Below are positions 53,687 to 61,802 of a DNA stretch of 64,000 nucleotides, in pieces (within the stretch, counting starts at the first letter, position 1; every line of letters starts with the position of its first letter). The position numbers were made by a program, and so were the translations under genes. The stretch lies in NCBI RefSeq assembly GCF_022867885.1, contig NZ_JALIFP010000003.1, forward strand, positions 124,001-188,000, read 5' to 3'. The DNA comes from Lederbergia sp. NSJ-179. GTDB taxonomy: Bacteria; Bacillota; Bacilli; Bacillales; Bacillaceae_C. The notes under the pieces were generated by a model. The model saw nothing but the letters and a program-made list of their open reading frames with translations, did not search any database and was not told the origin of the DNA.

Positions 53687-53705
53687 ATGACTGATAATCA
53701 GTCAT
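53687..53705. promoter_or_regulatory. TetR-type operator upstream of the regulator gene
   Basis: ATGACTGAT-A-ATCAGTCAT, a perfect 19-bp palindrome, 128 bp before the TetR gene. A related site (54448-54466) precedes the SMR genes. The rest of 53630-53833 holds no gene. Confidence 0.65.
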
Positions 53706-53833
53706 AGATTAAAGATTTAAAAATGTAACATCCTATCGACAGGTTCAAGCAGCGGCGTGCTGTCGCTTCGCCTGCACTAATTAGTAAGTTCTGTATTTCG
53801 CTGCTGCCTGCGGGCGTTAAGGAGAGGAAGGAA

Positions 53834-54409
53834 ATGAATAAGCGCGAGCGGATTGTTCAGGCGGCCATTGAGGTTTTTCGGGAAAAGGGGATTGAGAAGA
53901 CCAAGATTTCGGATATTGTGAAATTAGCTGGCATCGCGCAAGGGACGTATTATTTGTATTTTTCTTCTAAATTGGCTGTGATGCCTGCGATCGCCGAGGT
54001 GATGGTGGAGAAAAATATGGATGAAGTTCGAGCACAAGTAAAGGAAGACGCGGACTTTTCAGTACAGCTTACACAAGTGATCGATGCTATTTTTTCGGTT
54101 GCGGAGAATTACCATGAAATGCTGGCGATGATTTATGCGGGTATGGCGACAACAGAACATATACAAGAGTGGGAAGCGGTCTATGAACCTTTTTACCAAT
54201 GGATGAGTCAGTTTTTGAAAAAGGCACAGGCTAATGGGACTATTCGCGAGACTGTCAACACGGAACGGGTTTCCAAGTTAGTGATTGGTCTTGTTGAATC
54301 AGCGGCAGAGCAAATATTTTTATATGACACTAACCAAGTGCAGGAGGCCGAGATTCAAAAGAAAGAAGTCCATTCTTTTTTAATCCATGCTTTGGGTGTT
54401 AAAGACTAG
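53834..54409 (+). CDS. TetR/AcrR-family regulator (YvdT-like)
   Basis: 191 residues. N-terminal helix-turn-helix: RIVQAAIEVFREKGIEKTKI, then DIVKLAGIAQGTYYLYFSSK. The C-terminal ligand domain is variable. It precedes two SMR genes on the same strand, the same trio as yvdT-yvdS-yvdR of B. subtilis in different order. Palindromes before it and before the SMR genes suggest it represses itself and the pumps until a drug binds. Confidence 0.9.
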   Translation: MNKRERIVQAAIEVFREKGIEKTKISDIVKLAGIAQGTYYLYFSSKLAVMPAIAEVMVEKNMDEVRAQVKEDADFSVQLTQVIDAIFSVAENYHEMLAMIYAGMATTEHIQEWEAVYEPFYQWMSQFLKKAQANGTIRETVNTERVSKLVIGLVESAAEQIFLYDTNQVQEAEIQKKEVHSFLIHALGVKD

Positions 54410-54447
54410 CGAATGAATAAGATGAGGAGAAATAAGTTTTTATAAAA

Positions 54448-54466
54448 ATGACTGACATTCATTCAC
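54448..54466. promoter_or_regulatory. Second, degenerate TetR-type operator before the SMR genes
   Basis: ATGACTGACATTCATTCAC resembles the perfect palindrome at 53687 (ATGACTGA left arm identical, right arm TTCATTCA). It lies 20 bp before the first SMR start codon. Confidence 0.5.
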
Positions 54467-54485
54467 AAAAAAGGAGAAGTAAAAA

Positions 54486-54821
54486 TTGAATAAAGCATGG
54501 GTGTATGTCACTTTAACATGTTTTTTCGAATTGATTTGGATATATGGATTTAATACAGCACATCAATGGTGGCATTGGTTCTTTATTCTATTATTTATTT
54601 TTACTGATTTTCACTTTTTAACGAAAGCTTGCGAGTTACTTCCAACAGGGTCTGTTTATGCAACTTTTGCAGGAGTCGGAACAGTAGGTACAGCTTTAAT
54701 GGATATCTTTTTCTTTGGGCAAACATTTAGTGTTGCAAAGATTCTGTTTATCATGATTTTAGTTGCTGGCGTCATTGGATTAAATTTAGCAGATCGGGAA
54801 GAAGAGAAAGGAACGGTTTAG
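54486..54821 (+). CDS. SMR-family efflux subunit (paired SMR, first gene)
   Basis: 111 residues and four helices. The membrane-embedded Glu is in LTCFFELIWIYGFN (position about 14), and GSVYATFAGVGTVGTALMDI is the family motif. TTG start with AAAAGGAG. Asymmetric SMR pairs function as heterodimers exporting small cations; the second gene starts one base after this stop codon. Confidence 0.88.
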   Translation: MNKAWVYVTLTCFFELIWIYGFNTAHQWWHWFFILLFIFTDFHFLTKACELLPTGSVYATFAGVGTVGTALMDIFFFGQTFSVAKILFIMILVAGVIGLNLADREEEKGTV

Positions 54822-54822
54822 A

Positions 54823-55137
54823 ATGGGTTGGGTATATGTTTTTTTAGCGGCTGTAAGTGAAATTTGCGGAACACTAGGCTTAAAAATGTATAGTCAAAAG
54901 AAAACATGGAAAAACGGGGTCCTTTATCTAGGCGGATTTGGAGCCTCTTTCGTTTTTTTATATCAGGCATTTGATTATTTACAAGTGAGTGTAGCCTATG
55001 CCGTCTGGATTGGAATCGGCACAGCCGGCGCCGTCCTCGTGAATATGATCTTCTTTGGTGAACCAAGGAATCGTGCAAGAATGATTAGTGTCCTTTTAAT
55101 CGTGATTGGTGTTACTGGTTTGAAGGCTGTTTCATAA
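54823..55137 (+). CDS. SMR-family efflux subunit (paired SMR, second gene)
   Basis: 104 residues, four helices. Glu in FLAAVSEICGTLGLKMYS (about position 13) and VAYAVWIGIGTAGAVLVNMI are the SMR signatures. It forms the heterodimer partner of the preceding subunit. Confidence 0.9.
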   Translation: MGWVYVFLAAVSEICGTLGLKMYSQKKTWKNGVLYLGGFGASFVFLYQAFDYLQVSVAYAVWIGIGTAGAVLVNMIFFGEPRNRARMISVLLIVIGVTGLKAVS

Positions 55138-55258
55138 TAAGAAAAGGGGTATCCAATCGGCGATAAAATCGCAATATTGGACAGCCCTCTCATTTTGTAT
55201 TTCCTTAAAGTGTTGACCGGGAATTTTCAACAATATTCGAGGCGTGCCAGACACCGCT

Positions 55259-55534
55259 TTACTCTTTATTATTTAATTGTTGCTGCGCCATTTTGATCAT
55301 TTCCTTCACCATATTCCCGCCAATAGGTCCGCCGATTTTTCCCGCCTGTTCAGAGGTAAGTTGACCATTATAGCCTTTTTTTAAGGGAATTTCCTGTTCT
55401 TTTGCTACTTCATATTTTATGTCTTCAGGATGATTGGCCTCGACTTGATAGCCTTTTTCCTTCATAACATTGACTTTAAGCTGATCCAATTGTTCCCTCG
55501 CTTCAGGGACCAAAATCCTATTATTTCTCGCCAT
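55259..55534 (-). CDS. Alpha/beta-type small acid-soluble spore protein
   Basis: 91 residues. The LVPEAREQLDQLKVNVMKEK segment, EVAKEQEIPL (region of GPR cleavage) and GGPIGGNMVKEMIKMAQQQL are the conserved SASP parts. These proteins coat spore DNA and protect it from UV and heat. There is an insert of about 15-20 residues before the EVAKE segment (YQVEANHPEDIKY) compared with the ~70-residue major SASPs. SD GAAAGGAGA lies before the ATG. Confidence 0.92.
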   Translation of the reverse strand: MARNNRILVPEAREQLDQLKVNVMKEKGYQVEANHPEDIKYEVAKEQEIPLKKGYNGQLTSEQAGKIGGPIGGNMVKEMIKMAQQQLNNKE

Positions 55535-55548
55535 ATTTGCATTCTCCT

Positions 55549-55601
55549 TTCATCTTTATGATTGGTTAAAAAGATTTTGCCAAACTGGAAGTTATTAGCG
55601 T
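55549..55601. repeat. Copy of a ~50-bp element at the SASP upstream region
   Basis: The AAAAAGATTTTGCCAAACTG then GAAGTTATTAGCG string, with CTTTATGATT before it, recurs at 58837-58887 upstream of splA with few changes. It lies immediately before the SASP gene. Confidence 0.7.
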
Positions 55602-55675
55602 TGTGCGAGTATGTTAATAAAGCCATTGTATTTTTAAATAAATCAATAGTAAGCATGTCGTTAAAAAAGTAATCC

Positions 55676-55775
55676 CAATGGACCCTTTATATAATAAGGC
55701 TGTTATAATAGATACAACAAAGGGAATACAACAAGTACATATACTGTTCAAAGGATGTGAAGTATATGTGTAAAT
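55676..55775 (+). repeat. Copy A of a ~100-bp promoter-like segment (no gene attached)
   Basis: CAATGGACCCTTTATATAAT starts a ~100-bp stretch that recurs at 57976-58074, differing by a few substitutions and small gaps. Copy B leads into a real small gene (58095); here the sequence after GTGTAAAT diverges and no gene follows. From 55776 to 56075 I see no coding sequence. Confidence 0.75.
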
Positions 55776-56075
55776 CATGAAACTTCTACTTTTAGAGTGG
55801 GTAAAGATCATGTCATTTGGTGGTGAATTCTCTGTCTTCACTGGTACATATTATGTCATAAGTGGTACACTTGGATGGCTGTAATCACAAATCCCGTCCA
55901 TTCCGATTTTTTACCCTGTATACAACAGTTCTGTACGTCATTTCGAGGCTTCTAGGCAAGCAAAAGTAATTAATGGTATTTTTTAAAAATTTATTGAAGG
56001 GAGTTTTTAATTTGGGTTGAATTATTACCAATAGAGTCTTCAATAAAATATTATATTATAAAGGACGGGATTGGA

Positions 56076-57140
56076 GTGAAATTAAGTAAACTGCTTATAG
56101 TGCTAGCAATCGTCTTTTTAAGTTTGGGAATCACATCAAATAATGCAGATGCAGCCACTGGAAAAAACGGAAAACAATGGAGCTCACCCATCATTAATTA
56201 TTATAATGACGGAACCAATTCTGCCTATCAGGGTTTCTGGAATACAGCAAAGAGTAGATGGAATGCTTCAAACCATGTATTAATGGGGAATGGTAGTGGT
56301 AGAGATTTTAGGGCAGGAAATAAAAATGCTGGGAAGGTAAGTTGGGATGGTACTGCTGAATATTCTTGGAATTCATCTAATAATTTTACTAGAATGAGAA
56401 CTTGGTTAAACACCTATTATACAACACAATCAAAATATACTACTGATATAATTAATGGTGTTGCTACTCATGAATTTGGACATGCCTTAGGATTGGCCCA
56501 TAATGATAGGACTTCATCGGTAATGATGTCTGCTACATTTTATACAGATGGTACTTTAGCGAGAAAGCATCAATCCCCTACATCAGAAGATACTTCCACA
56601 ATAAAGAATATTTACGGAACACTTGGAACGTTGTCCATTCATGAAGAACAAGAATTAATAGAACAGGATGCTCGTCTTTCTATGTCTAAAAACTTTGTAA
56701 TCTTGGAACCTAGTTATTCAGTTGGCTATAGATCTATTGAAGAAATTGTATCAACTGCTGATCTTATTGTAGAAGGAACAGTTACTGAGAAAAGTGATTT
56801 AAAAAAAGCTGATCCAGAAGATTTTGTTACTTATAGAACAGAAAGAAGTGTTTTTGTTAAAGATGTTCTTAAAGGCGATAAATCTTTGGAAAATCAAGAA
56901 ATTATTTTTGATCAGTTAGGAGGAAGCGATTCTTTTGCAACAGTTATCTCAGATGAAAGTACGCCGTTAGAGGAAGGAAGTAAGGTTATTTTGCTTTTTG
57001 AGAAAGAAGAAAATGGATCCTATTCCTTGATTAATGATAATTCTTCTATTTTTGTCGATGAGCTAAAAAACGGGGAGTTTAAATATTTAAAGGACAGTGA
57101 AAAGTTAACTGAAAAAACTTTAAAAGGTAAAATGAAATAG
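56076..57140 (+). CDS. Secreted matrixin-family zinc metalloprotease with C-terminal accessory domain
   Basis: 354 residues. Signal peptide (LLIVLAIVFLSLGITSNNAD, cleavage near ADA-A). The catalytic motif is HEFGHALGLAH (about residues 132-142) with a Met-turn in SSVMMSA, so it is a metzincin. The catalytic part is unusually short, with no propeptide cysteine switch visible. The C-terminal ~140 residues (IEEIVSTADLIVEGTVTEKS; IIFDQLGG) form a separate beta-rich domain. GTG start. AT-rich compared with neighbours, suggesting transfer. Confidence 0.82.
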   Translation: MKLSKLLIVLAIVFLSLGITSNNADAATGKNGKQWSSPIINYYNDGTNSAYQGFWNTAKSRWNASNHVLMGNGSGRDFRAGNKNAGKVSWDGTAEYSWNSSNNFTRMRTWLNTYYTTQSKYTTDIINGVATHEFGHALGLAHNDRTSSVMMSATFYTDGTLARKHQSPTSEDTSTIKNIYGTLGTLSIHEEQELIEQDARLSMSKNFVILEPSYSVGYRSIEEIVSTADLIVEGTVTEKSDLKKADPEDFVTYRTERSVFVKDVLKGDKSLENQEIIFDQLGGSDSFATVISDESTPLEEGSKVILLFEKEENGSYSLINDNSSIFVDELKNGEFKYLKDSEKLTEKTLKGKMK

Positions 57141-57148
57141 TATTAAAT

Positions 57149-57177
57149 AAAATGCCCGAAGTTATTTGGGCATTTTA
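57149..57177. terminator. Bidirectional terminator between matrixin and lipoprotein genes
   Basis: AAAATGCCC pairs with GGGCATTTTA, flanked by A- and T-rich runs. It overlaps the stop codon region of the minus-strand lipoprotein gene. Confidence 0.8.
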
Positions 57178-57531
57178 TTTAATTTCTTCCTCATTTATAG
57201 CTTTAATATAATGTCCGTTTGAAATTTCAATTGCAATTGCCTTACTTATATCCATGCCGGAAATCTCATAAATATTTGTTCCAGAGTCATAATAATTTGA
57301 AGAGTTATCTTTATTCGAATACTCCTCCTCTTTGTCGGAATAATAATTAATAACTCCAATTTTCCTTTCAATCTTATTCACCTCTTCATCTTGGCCAACA
57401 TATAAGTTTCCATTAAAAACTATGGACTTTTCATAAGCAAAACTTGCAGAGGTTCCATTTGATACCTCATTATTACCACAACCATATATTGGAAGTACTA
57501 AAAGAATGATAAGCCACAAAAATTTGCTCAC
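57175..57531 (-). CDS. Small lipoprotein convergent with the matrixin gene
   Basis: 118 residues. Lipobox LPIYGC (Cys about residue 18), then a short Asn/Ser/Glu-rich exported domain (YYSDKEEEYSNKDNSSNYYD). No family recognised. AT-rich like the protease gene. Its position opposite the protease could mean an inhibitor or adaptor, but nothing in the sequence shows this. Confidence 0.65.
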   Translation of the reverse strand: MSKFLWLIILLVLPIYGCGNNEVSNGTSASFAYEKSIVFNGNLYVGQDEEVNKIERKIGVINYYSDKEEEYSNKDNSSNYYDSGTNIYEISGMDISKAIAIEISNGHYIKAINEEEIK

Positions 57532-57564
57532 TTTTTATCCCCTCTCTGGTTTTATTCAATTAAT

Positions 57565-57795
57565 TTGACGTATGTGAGTCCAAAAAGGTTACAAATTACA
57601 TTTATGGGTTATTTAAAAGGTAAAAGCGCGTTAATGATATTCGATAGGCATCCGGAATACAAGAAGAAAGGGAATAGGCACTTTTGGGCAAGAGGATATT
57701 ATGTGGATACAGTAGGAAGAAATGAAGAGGTAATTAAAAAGTATATAAAAAACCAAACTGAAGCAGACATGATAGAAGATAAAATGAACAATTAA
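57565..57795 (+). pseudogene. tnpA: C-terminal fragment of an IS200/IS605-family TnpA transposase
   Basis: Reads YVSPKRLQITFMGYLKGKSA, then LMIFDRHPEYKKKGNRHFW and ARGYYVDTVGRNEEVIKKYI. These are the C-terminal motifs of Y1 transposases (VMGYLKGKS; FWxRGYYVDTVG; the tyrosine in KYI region). The N-terminal ~60-70 residues with the HUH motif are missing, so it is inactive. Confidence 0.88.
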
Positions 57796-57796
57796 G

Positions 57797-57900
57797 GACA
57801 ATGACCGGCTTGCGAAACTACGCCTTTAAGGCGTTGCCAGTAACATGCCCTTACAGGGCTGAGTCAAACCACCCGTTGAACGGGTGGTCTGTGATTCAAT
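57797..57900 (+). mobile_element. IS200/IS605 end with hairpins
   Basis: Just after the tnpA fragment come CGCCTTTAAGGCG, GCCCTTACAGGGC and ACCACCCGTTGAACGGGTGGT, three successive hairpins typical of the right end of IS200/IS605 elements. The matching left end was not found; the 5' side was probably lost with the transposase start. Confidence 0.75.
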
Positions 57901-57975
57901 TCTTCTTTGTGAAAAATCCGGCTTAATTTGGCCAAAAATCGTCGATTTCGGCTGGAATAATGTGCATCTTTACAT

Positions 57976-58074
57976 CAATGGACCCTTTATATAATAAGGA
58001 TGGTATAATAGATACAACAAAGAGAATACAAGCACGTATACTGTTCAAAAAGGATGAGAAGTATATGTGTAAAT
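57976..58074 (+). repeat. Copy B of the ~100-bp promoter-like segment
   Basis: Same sequence as 55676-55775 with small differences. It contains a plausible -10 (GGTATAATAG, near 58011) and leads through GTGTAAATGTAACGAGGAGG to the small gene at 58095. Confidence 0.75.
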
Positions 58075-58094
58075 GTAACGAGGAGGAACGGGAT

Positions 58095-58274
58095 ATGTCT
58101 GCAATTAGAGAAATTAAGCCTCTTGAAGTTCATTTTGATGATGAAAAAGAGCGGGAAGAATTTATTAAATGGGCCTATCAAAAAGGAAAAACGAATAAAC
58201 CTTCTTTAAAACAGATGAGAAAGGAAATGGAAAGTATTAGAAGGATTAGAACTCAAGGAAATAGGAATAAATGA
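58095..58274 (+). CDS. Small basic/acidic protein, possible antitoxin-like partner of a GNAT
   Basis: 59 residues starting MSAIREIKPLEVHFDDEKER, ending in a basic helix (KQMRKEMESIRRIRTQGNRN). GAGGAGG lies 8 bp before the ATG. The next reading frame overlaps its end and is a decayed GNAT-like gene. Small proteins directly before GNATs in this way can be antitoxins; here that is inference only. Confidence 0.6.
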   Translation: MSAIREIKPLEVHFDDEKEREEFIKWAYQKGKTNKPSLKQMRKEMESIRRIRTQGNRNK

Positions 58275-58703
58275 TTGGAAATGGATAAAATCTCTTCTCG
58301 ATATCAAGTTCTGTGAAGATCAGCCAGATGTAGAATTATTTTTGAAAGAACATGCTCTACATTATCATGAACAAAATTTAGCCAAAACACATCTTGTATT
58401 CTATAAGGATCGATAAAGATCAGTTAATAGGTTATATTTACTTTATTTGCGGACCATGTAACAGTACCAAGAAGTAAGAGGAAAGCGCATGGGTGGGACT
58501 TAAAAGCAGTGATGGACAAGCAAATGTTTCCTTCTATTCGTTTACACTATATGGGTGTTAATAGGAAAAACCGAAATAAAGGATATGGAAAAATGCTTTT
58601 ATTATTTGCTCTAGACACTTGTCTTGAAATATCTGAAAATGTAGGATGTGTTTTTGTTACACTTGAAGCATTAGAAGGAACGGTAGGTTTTAAGCAGGAG
58701 TAA
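58231..58703 (+). pseudogene. Decayed GNAT-type acetyltransferase downstream of the small protein
   Basis: Fragments in successive frames read GLELKEIGINDWKWIKSLLD... to LAKTHLVFYKDR (stop at 58414), then IDKDQLIGYIYF, then VTVPRSKRKAHGWDLKAVMD and LHYMGVNRKNRNKGYGKMLL. The RNKGYG acetyl-CoA loop and FVTLEALEGTVGF confirm GNAT. At least two frameshifts are needed, and the C-terminus stops at VGFKQE before the usual last strand. Confidence 0.7.
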
Positions 58704-58750
58704 GAAAAATATAACAGATATGATATTTAAAATAGAAGAATTGTGGTGAT

Positions 58751-58778
58751 AACATCCGTGTATGTAGGGTGTTTTTTT
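58751..58778 (+). terminator. Terminator after the GNAT remnant
   Basis: AACATCC pairs with GGGTGTT (one wobble) around GTGTATGTA, then TTTTT. Confidence 0.6.
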
Positions 58779-58836
58779 GTGTGGTGAATAAAATTTGACA
58801 ATTGTGAATGGAGCTTAGTGAACCTCTCGCCATGTC

Positions 58837-58887
58837 GTCATTCTTTATGATTTTAAAAAGATTTTGTCAAACTGGAAGTTATTAGCG
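58837..58887. repeat. Second copy of the SASP-upstream element, before splA
   Basis: CTTTATGATTTTAAAAAGAT then TTTGTCAAACTGGAAGTT and ATTAGCGT, nearly identical to 55549-55601 and in the same orientation. The two copies bound a 3.3-kb segment. Confidence 0.7.
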
Positions 58888-58968
58888 TGAGTTAGTAGAT
58901 GAATCATCGAATAAAAGCAAATTTTCGTGAGAAGATAAGGACACTATATGGAGAGAAAGGTGAACAAA

Positions 58969-59226
58969 ATGGATGTGAATCAGCACTATCGTCCAGGCGA
59001 AATTGTCTATATTATCGTACGTAATCCCCATGCGCAAAGTGTGGCCAATGTCCAACAGGCTGCTGTTGTTCAGAATCCGGAAAATCCTTATCAATTAGCG
59101 TTATTTTTACACGAGACATATTATCCGCTATCAGAGGAGTTTGCCATTTATAAAACAGAAAATGAGGCAGAAGCGGCCTACCAAGAAGCTTTTGGCACTT
59201 CAGAAGTCGAGGATTTCTATGGTTAA
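58969..59226 (+). CDS. splA: SplA, regulator of the spl operon
   Basis: 85 residues from the ATG at 58969 (AGAAAGGTG upstream; an ATG at 58948 lies before the SD). HYRPGEIVYIIVRNPHAQSV and the ending EVEDFYG match B. subtilis SplA, which negatively controls splAB transcription. Its last codons overlap the splB start (ATGGTTAAG), so the two are coupled. Confidence 0.9.
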   Translation: MDVNQHYRPGEIVYIIVRNPHAQSVANVQQAAVVQNPENPYQLALFLHETYYPLSEEFAIYKTENEAEAAYQEAFGTSEVEDFYG

Positions 59227-60247
59227 GCCCTTTGTTCCCCAACTTGTTTATGTCGAACCCCAAGCTTTGGAGTATCCACTTGGAAAAAAGCTAATTGAAA
59301 AATTCCAAAAGATGGGGATTGAGATTCGTCACACGACCTCCCATAATCAAATTCGAAATTTGCCAGGAGAGAATCATTTTCAGAAGTACCGGATTGCTAA
59401 ATCAACTTTAGTTGTTGGAGTAAGGAAAACATTGAAATTTGATACTTCTAAACCATCCGCGGAATATGCCATCCCTTTGGCCACTGGATGTATGGGACAT
59501 TGTCATTATTGTTATTTACAGACAACGATGGGAAGTAAACCCTATATTCGAACCTATGTGAATGTGGATGAAATTTTTGAGGCCGCCGAAGAGTATATGG
59601 AGGAGCGGGCACCTGAAGCCACCCGTTTTGAAGCTTCCTGTACCTCGGATATCGTTGGGATTGATCATTTAACCCATTCATTAAAAAGAGCGATTGAGTT
59701 TTTTGGTCGTTCAGAATATGGCCAGCTTCGCTTCGTGACCAAGTTTGCCCATGTCGATCATCTGCTTGATGCCGAACATAAAGGAAGAACAAGATTCCGC
59801 TTTAGCATCAATGATGATTACATTATAAAATATTTTGAACCTGGAACATCAAGGCTCCATGAAAGAATTGAAGCCGCCGTAAAAGTGTCAGAAGCTCAAT
59901 TTCCATTAGGCTTTATTATTGCCCCCATCTATTTACATGAAGGTTGGAAAGAAGGCTATCTTGAAATGTTCGAAAAGCTGGATGACGCTCTACCGGCAAG
60001 CGCAAGAAAAGATTTAACATTTGAAATGATTCAGCATCGTTTCACGAAACCAGCCAAACGGGTTATTCAAGAAAACTACCCGATGACAAAGCTAGAATTG
60101 GATGAAGCAAAGAGAAAGTGGAAGTGGGGAAGATATGGAATTGGCAAATATGTGTACACAGATGCCGAGCAGGAAGATATTAAGGACACATTAGGAAATT
60201 ATATTGAACGCTTTTTTCCGGAAGCAAAGCTTGAGTATTTTACCTAA
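59219..60247 (+). CDS. splB: Spore photoproduct lyase
   Basis: 342 residues from the ATG at 59219, matching the B. subtilis start (KPFVPQLVYVEPQALEYPLG). The radical-SAM cluster is CMGHCHYCY (Cys-x3-Cys-x2-Cys), and the conserved catalytic Cys is in FEASCTSDIVG. It repairs the spore photoproduct thymine dimer during germination. The upstream in-frame extension to 59141 lies within splA. Confidence 0.97.
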   Translation: MVKPFVPQLVYVEPQALEYPLGKKLIEKFQKMGIEIRHTTSHNQIRNLPGENHFQKYRIAKSTLVVGVRKTLKFDTSKPSAEYAIPLATGCMGHCHYCYLQTTMGSKPYIRTYVNVDEIFEAAEEYMEERAPEATRFEASCTSDIVGIDHLTHSLKRAIEFFGRSEYGQLRFVTKFAHVDHLLDAEHKGRTRFRFSINDDYIIKYFEPGTSRLHERIEAAVKVSEAQFPLGFIIAPIYLHEGWKEGYLEMFEKLDDALPASARKDLTFEMIQHRFTKPAKRVIQENYPMTKLELDEAKRKWKWGRYGIGKYVYTDAEQEDIKDTLGNYIERFFPEAKLEYFT

Positions 60248-60406
60248 AAGTAAATACTGCATCGGATGATGGAAATCGAACTATCAGAGTAAATCAGTTA
60301 TGCAAGCGTATTTTTATCTATCCGATCGTAAATCGTGGTTAAGCGAGCGTATTTTTTCCATCCGAGAGATTTACTGTTCTTCCAATTTTTTTCAAGGAGA
60401 GAGAAA

Positions 60407-61706
60407 ATGAAAAATAAGAGAACGATTATGGTTTTGTTCATTTTTATTGGAATGCTCCTCTTTTTACCAAATCAAGCGCTTGTACAGGCAGAGGAAGCTC
60501 CGGTAAGAAATGTGATTTTCATGATTCCGGATGGTTTCTCTACTGATTATGCCACTGGTTATCGTTGGTACAAAGGAGAACAATCTGTTATGGATGAGAT
60601 GCTGGTTGGGATGCATCGCACCTATTCCGCTAATTCGGCTGTGACCGATTCTGCTGCTGGTGGAACGGCGATGGCAACAGGACAGAAAACAAATAATGGG
60701 ATGATTGCCATGTCCCCGACAGGCGATCGACTGCCAACAATTTTACAAACGGCCAAAGCCAATGGCAAAAAGGCTGGTTTGGTCACGACGACTACAATTA
60801 CCTATGCCACACCTGCGGCTTTTGCCTCCCATGTGAAGGATCGAAAAATGGAGGCAGAAATTGCTCCCCAGCTTTTAGAAAATCAGGTGGATGTGCTTTT
60901 AGGGGGAGGGAAAAAGTATTTTCCAAAAGCTTTATTGAAACAGGCAAAAGCGGATGGTTATCATCTCGTGACCAATCAAGCGGCTCTCTTAAAATCAAAT
61001 TCTGCCAACAAGCTGTTAGGATTATTTGCAGAGGGAGCAATGAAACCTGAATTGGACCGTCATACAACAAAGGAGCCAAGTCTTGCGGAAATGTCGGAGG
61101 CTGCAATCCAGCTTCTTAAAAAGGAAAAGAATGGATTCTTCTTGATGATAGAGGGGGGGACAGATTGATTGGGCTGGGCATGCCAATGATGCGGCTTGGG
61201 CGATGAAAGATATTGAAGCTTTTGAAGAGGCTGTCAAAAAGGCATTAGAATTTGCTAAAGAGGATCAACAGACATTAGTGGTGATTGCGGGTGACCATGA
61301 TACCGGTGGATTGTCGGTTGGGGGATATGACCAGTATGCTGCCAATGTAAAGATGCTTCAGCAAATGAAGGCAACAGGACAGTATATGGCTGGTCAATTG
61401 AATAAGAAGCAGAGTAATAGCAAAAAAATTGTAAAGAAGTATGCAAATATCGAGTTAACGAACGTAGAGGAACAAAAGATTCAACGTGCGAAGAATCCAG
61501 AACGAGCGATTAATCGGATTCTTTCGAAACGAGCGTTAATGGGTTGGACGACCTATGAACATTCAGGTACAGATGTCCCCTTATACGCATATGGGCCAGG
61601 CGCTGAAAACTTTAGCGGTTTACATGAGAATACGGATTTACCGAAAATCATGGCAAAGCTAATGGGGCTTCCGTTTTCTGCAAATACAAGTGGAAACCAT
61701 TCTTAA
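60407..61706 (+). pseudogene. Alkaline phosphatase (PhoA superfamily) split by a +1 frameshift in a G run
   Basis: Start ATG 60407 with AAGGAGAGAG; signal peptide ending near VQAEE. Residues of the active site are intact in two frames: IPDGFS, nucleophile AVTDSAAGGTAMATG, MIEGG, then in the other frame IDWAGHANDAAW, GDHDTGG and YEHSGTDVPLYAYGPG. The frames join if the run of seven G at 61153-61159 is shortened by one. As written, the first frame stops at 61166-61168 (TGA), before the last metal ligands. Otherwise full length (about 430 residues). It may be a true frameshift, a phase-variable tract or a sequencing error. Confidence 0.88.
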
Positions 61707-61735
61707 TCAAACGTTTGATTAAGAATGGTTTCTCT
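61694..61735 (+). terminator. Terminator of the alkaline phosphatase gene
   Basis: AAACCATTCTTAATCAAAC pairs almost perfectly with the inverted copy ending AAGAATGGTTT, followed by CTCTTT. The T-run is weak but the stem is very long (about 18 bp). Confidence 0.75.
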
Positions 61736-61802
61736 TTGGGAATGAAATGCTTGATGTGTTATCATGCTACATATTGGTATTTTAAGGAGGTTCATCTTTA
61801 AG

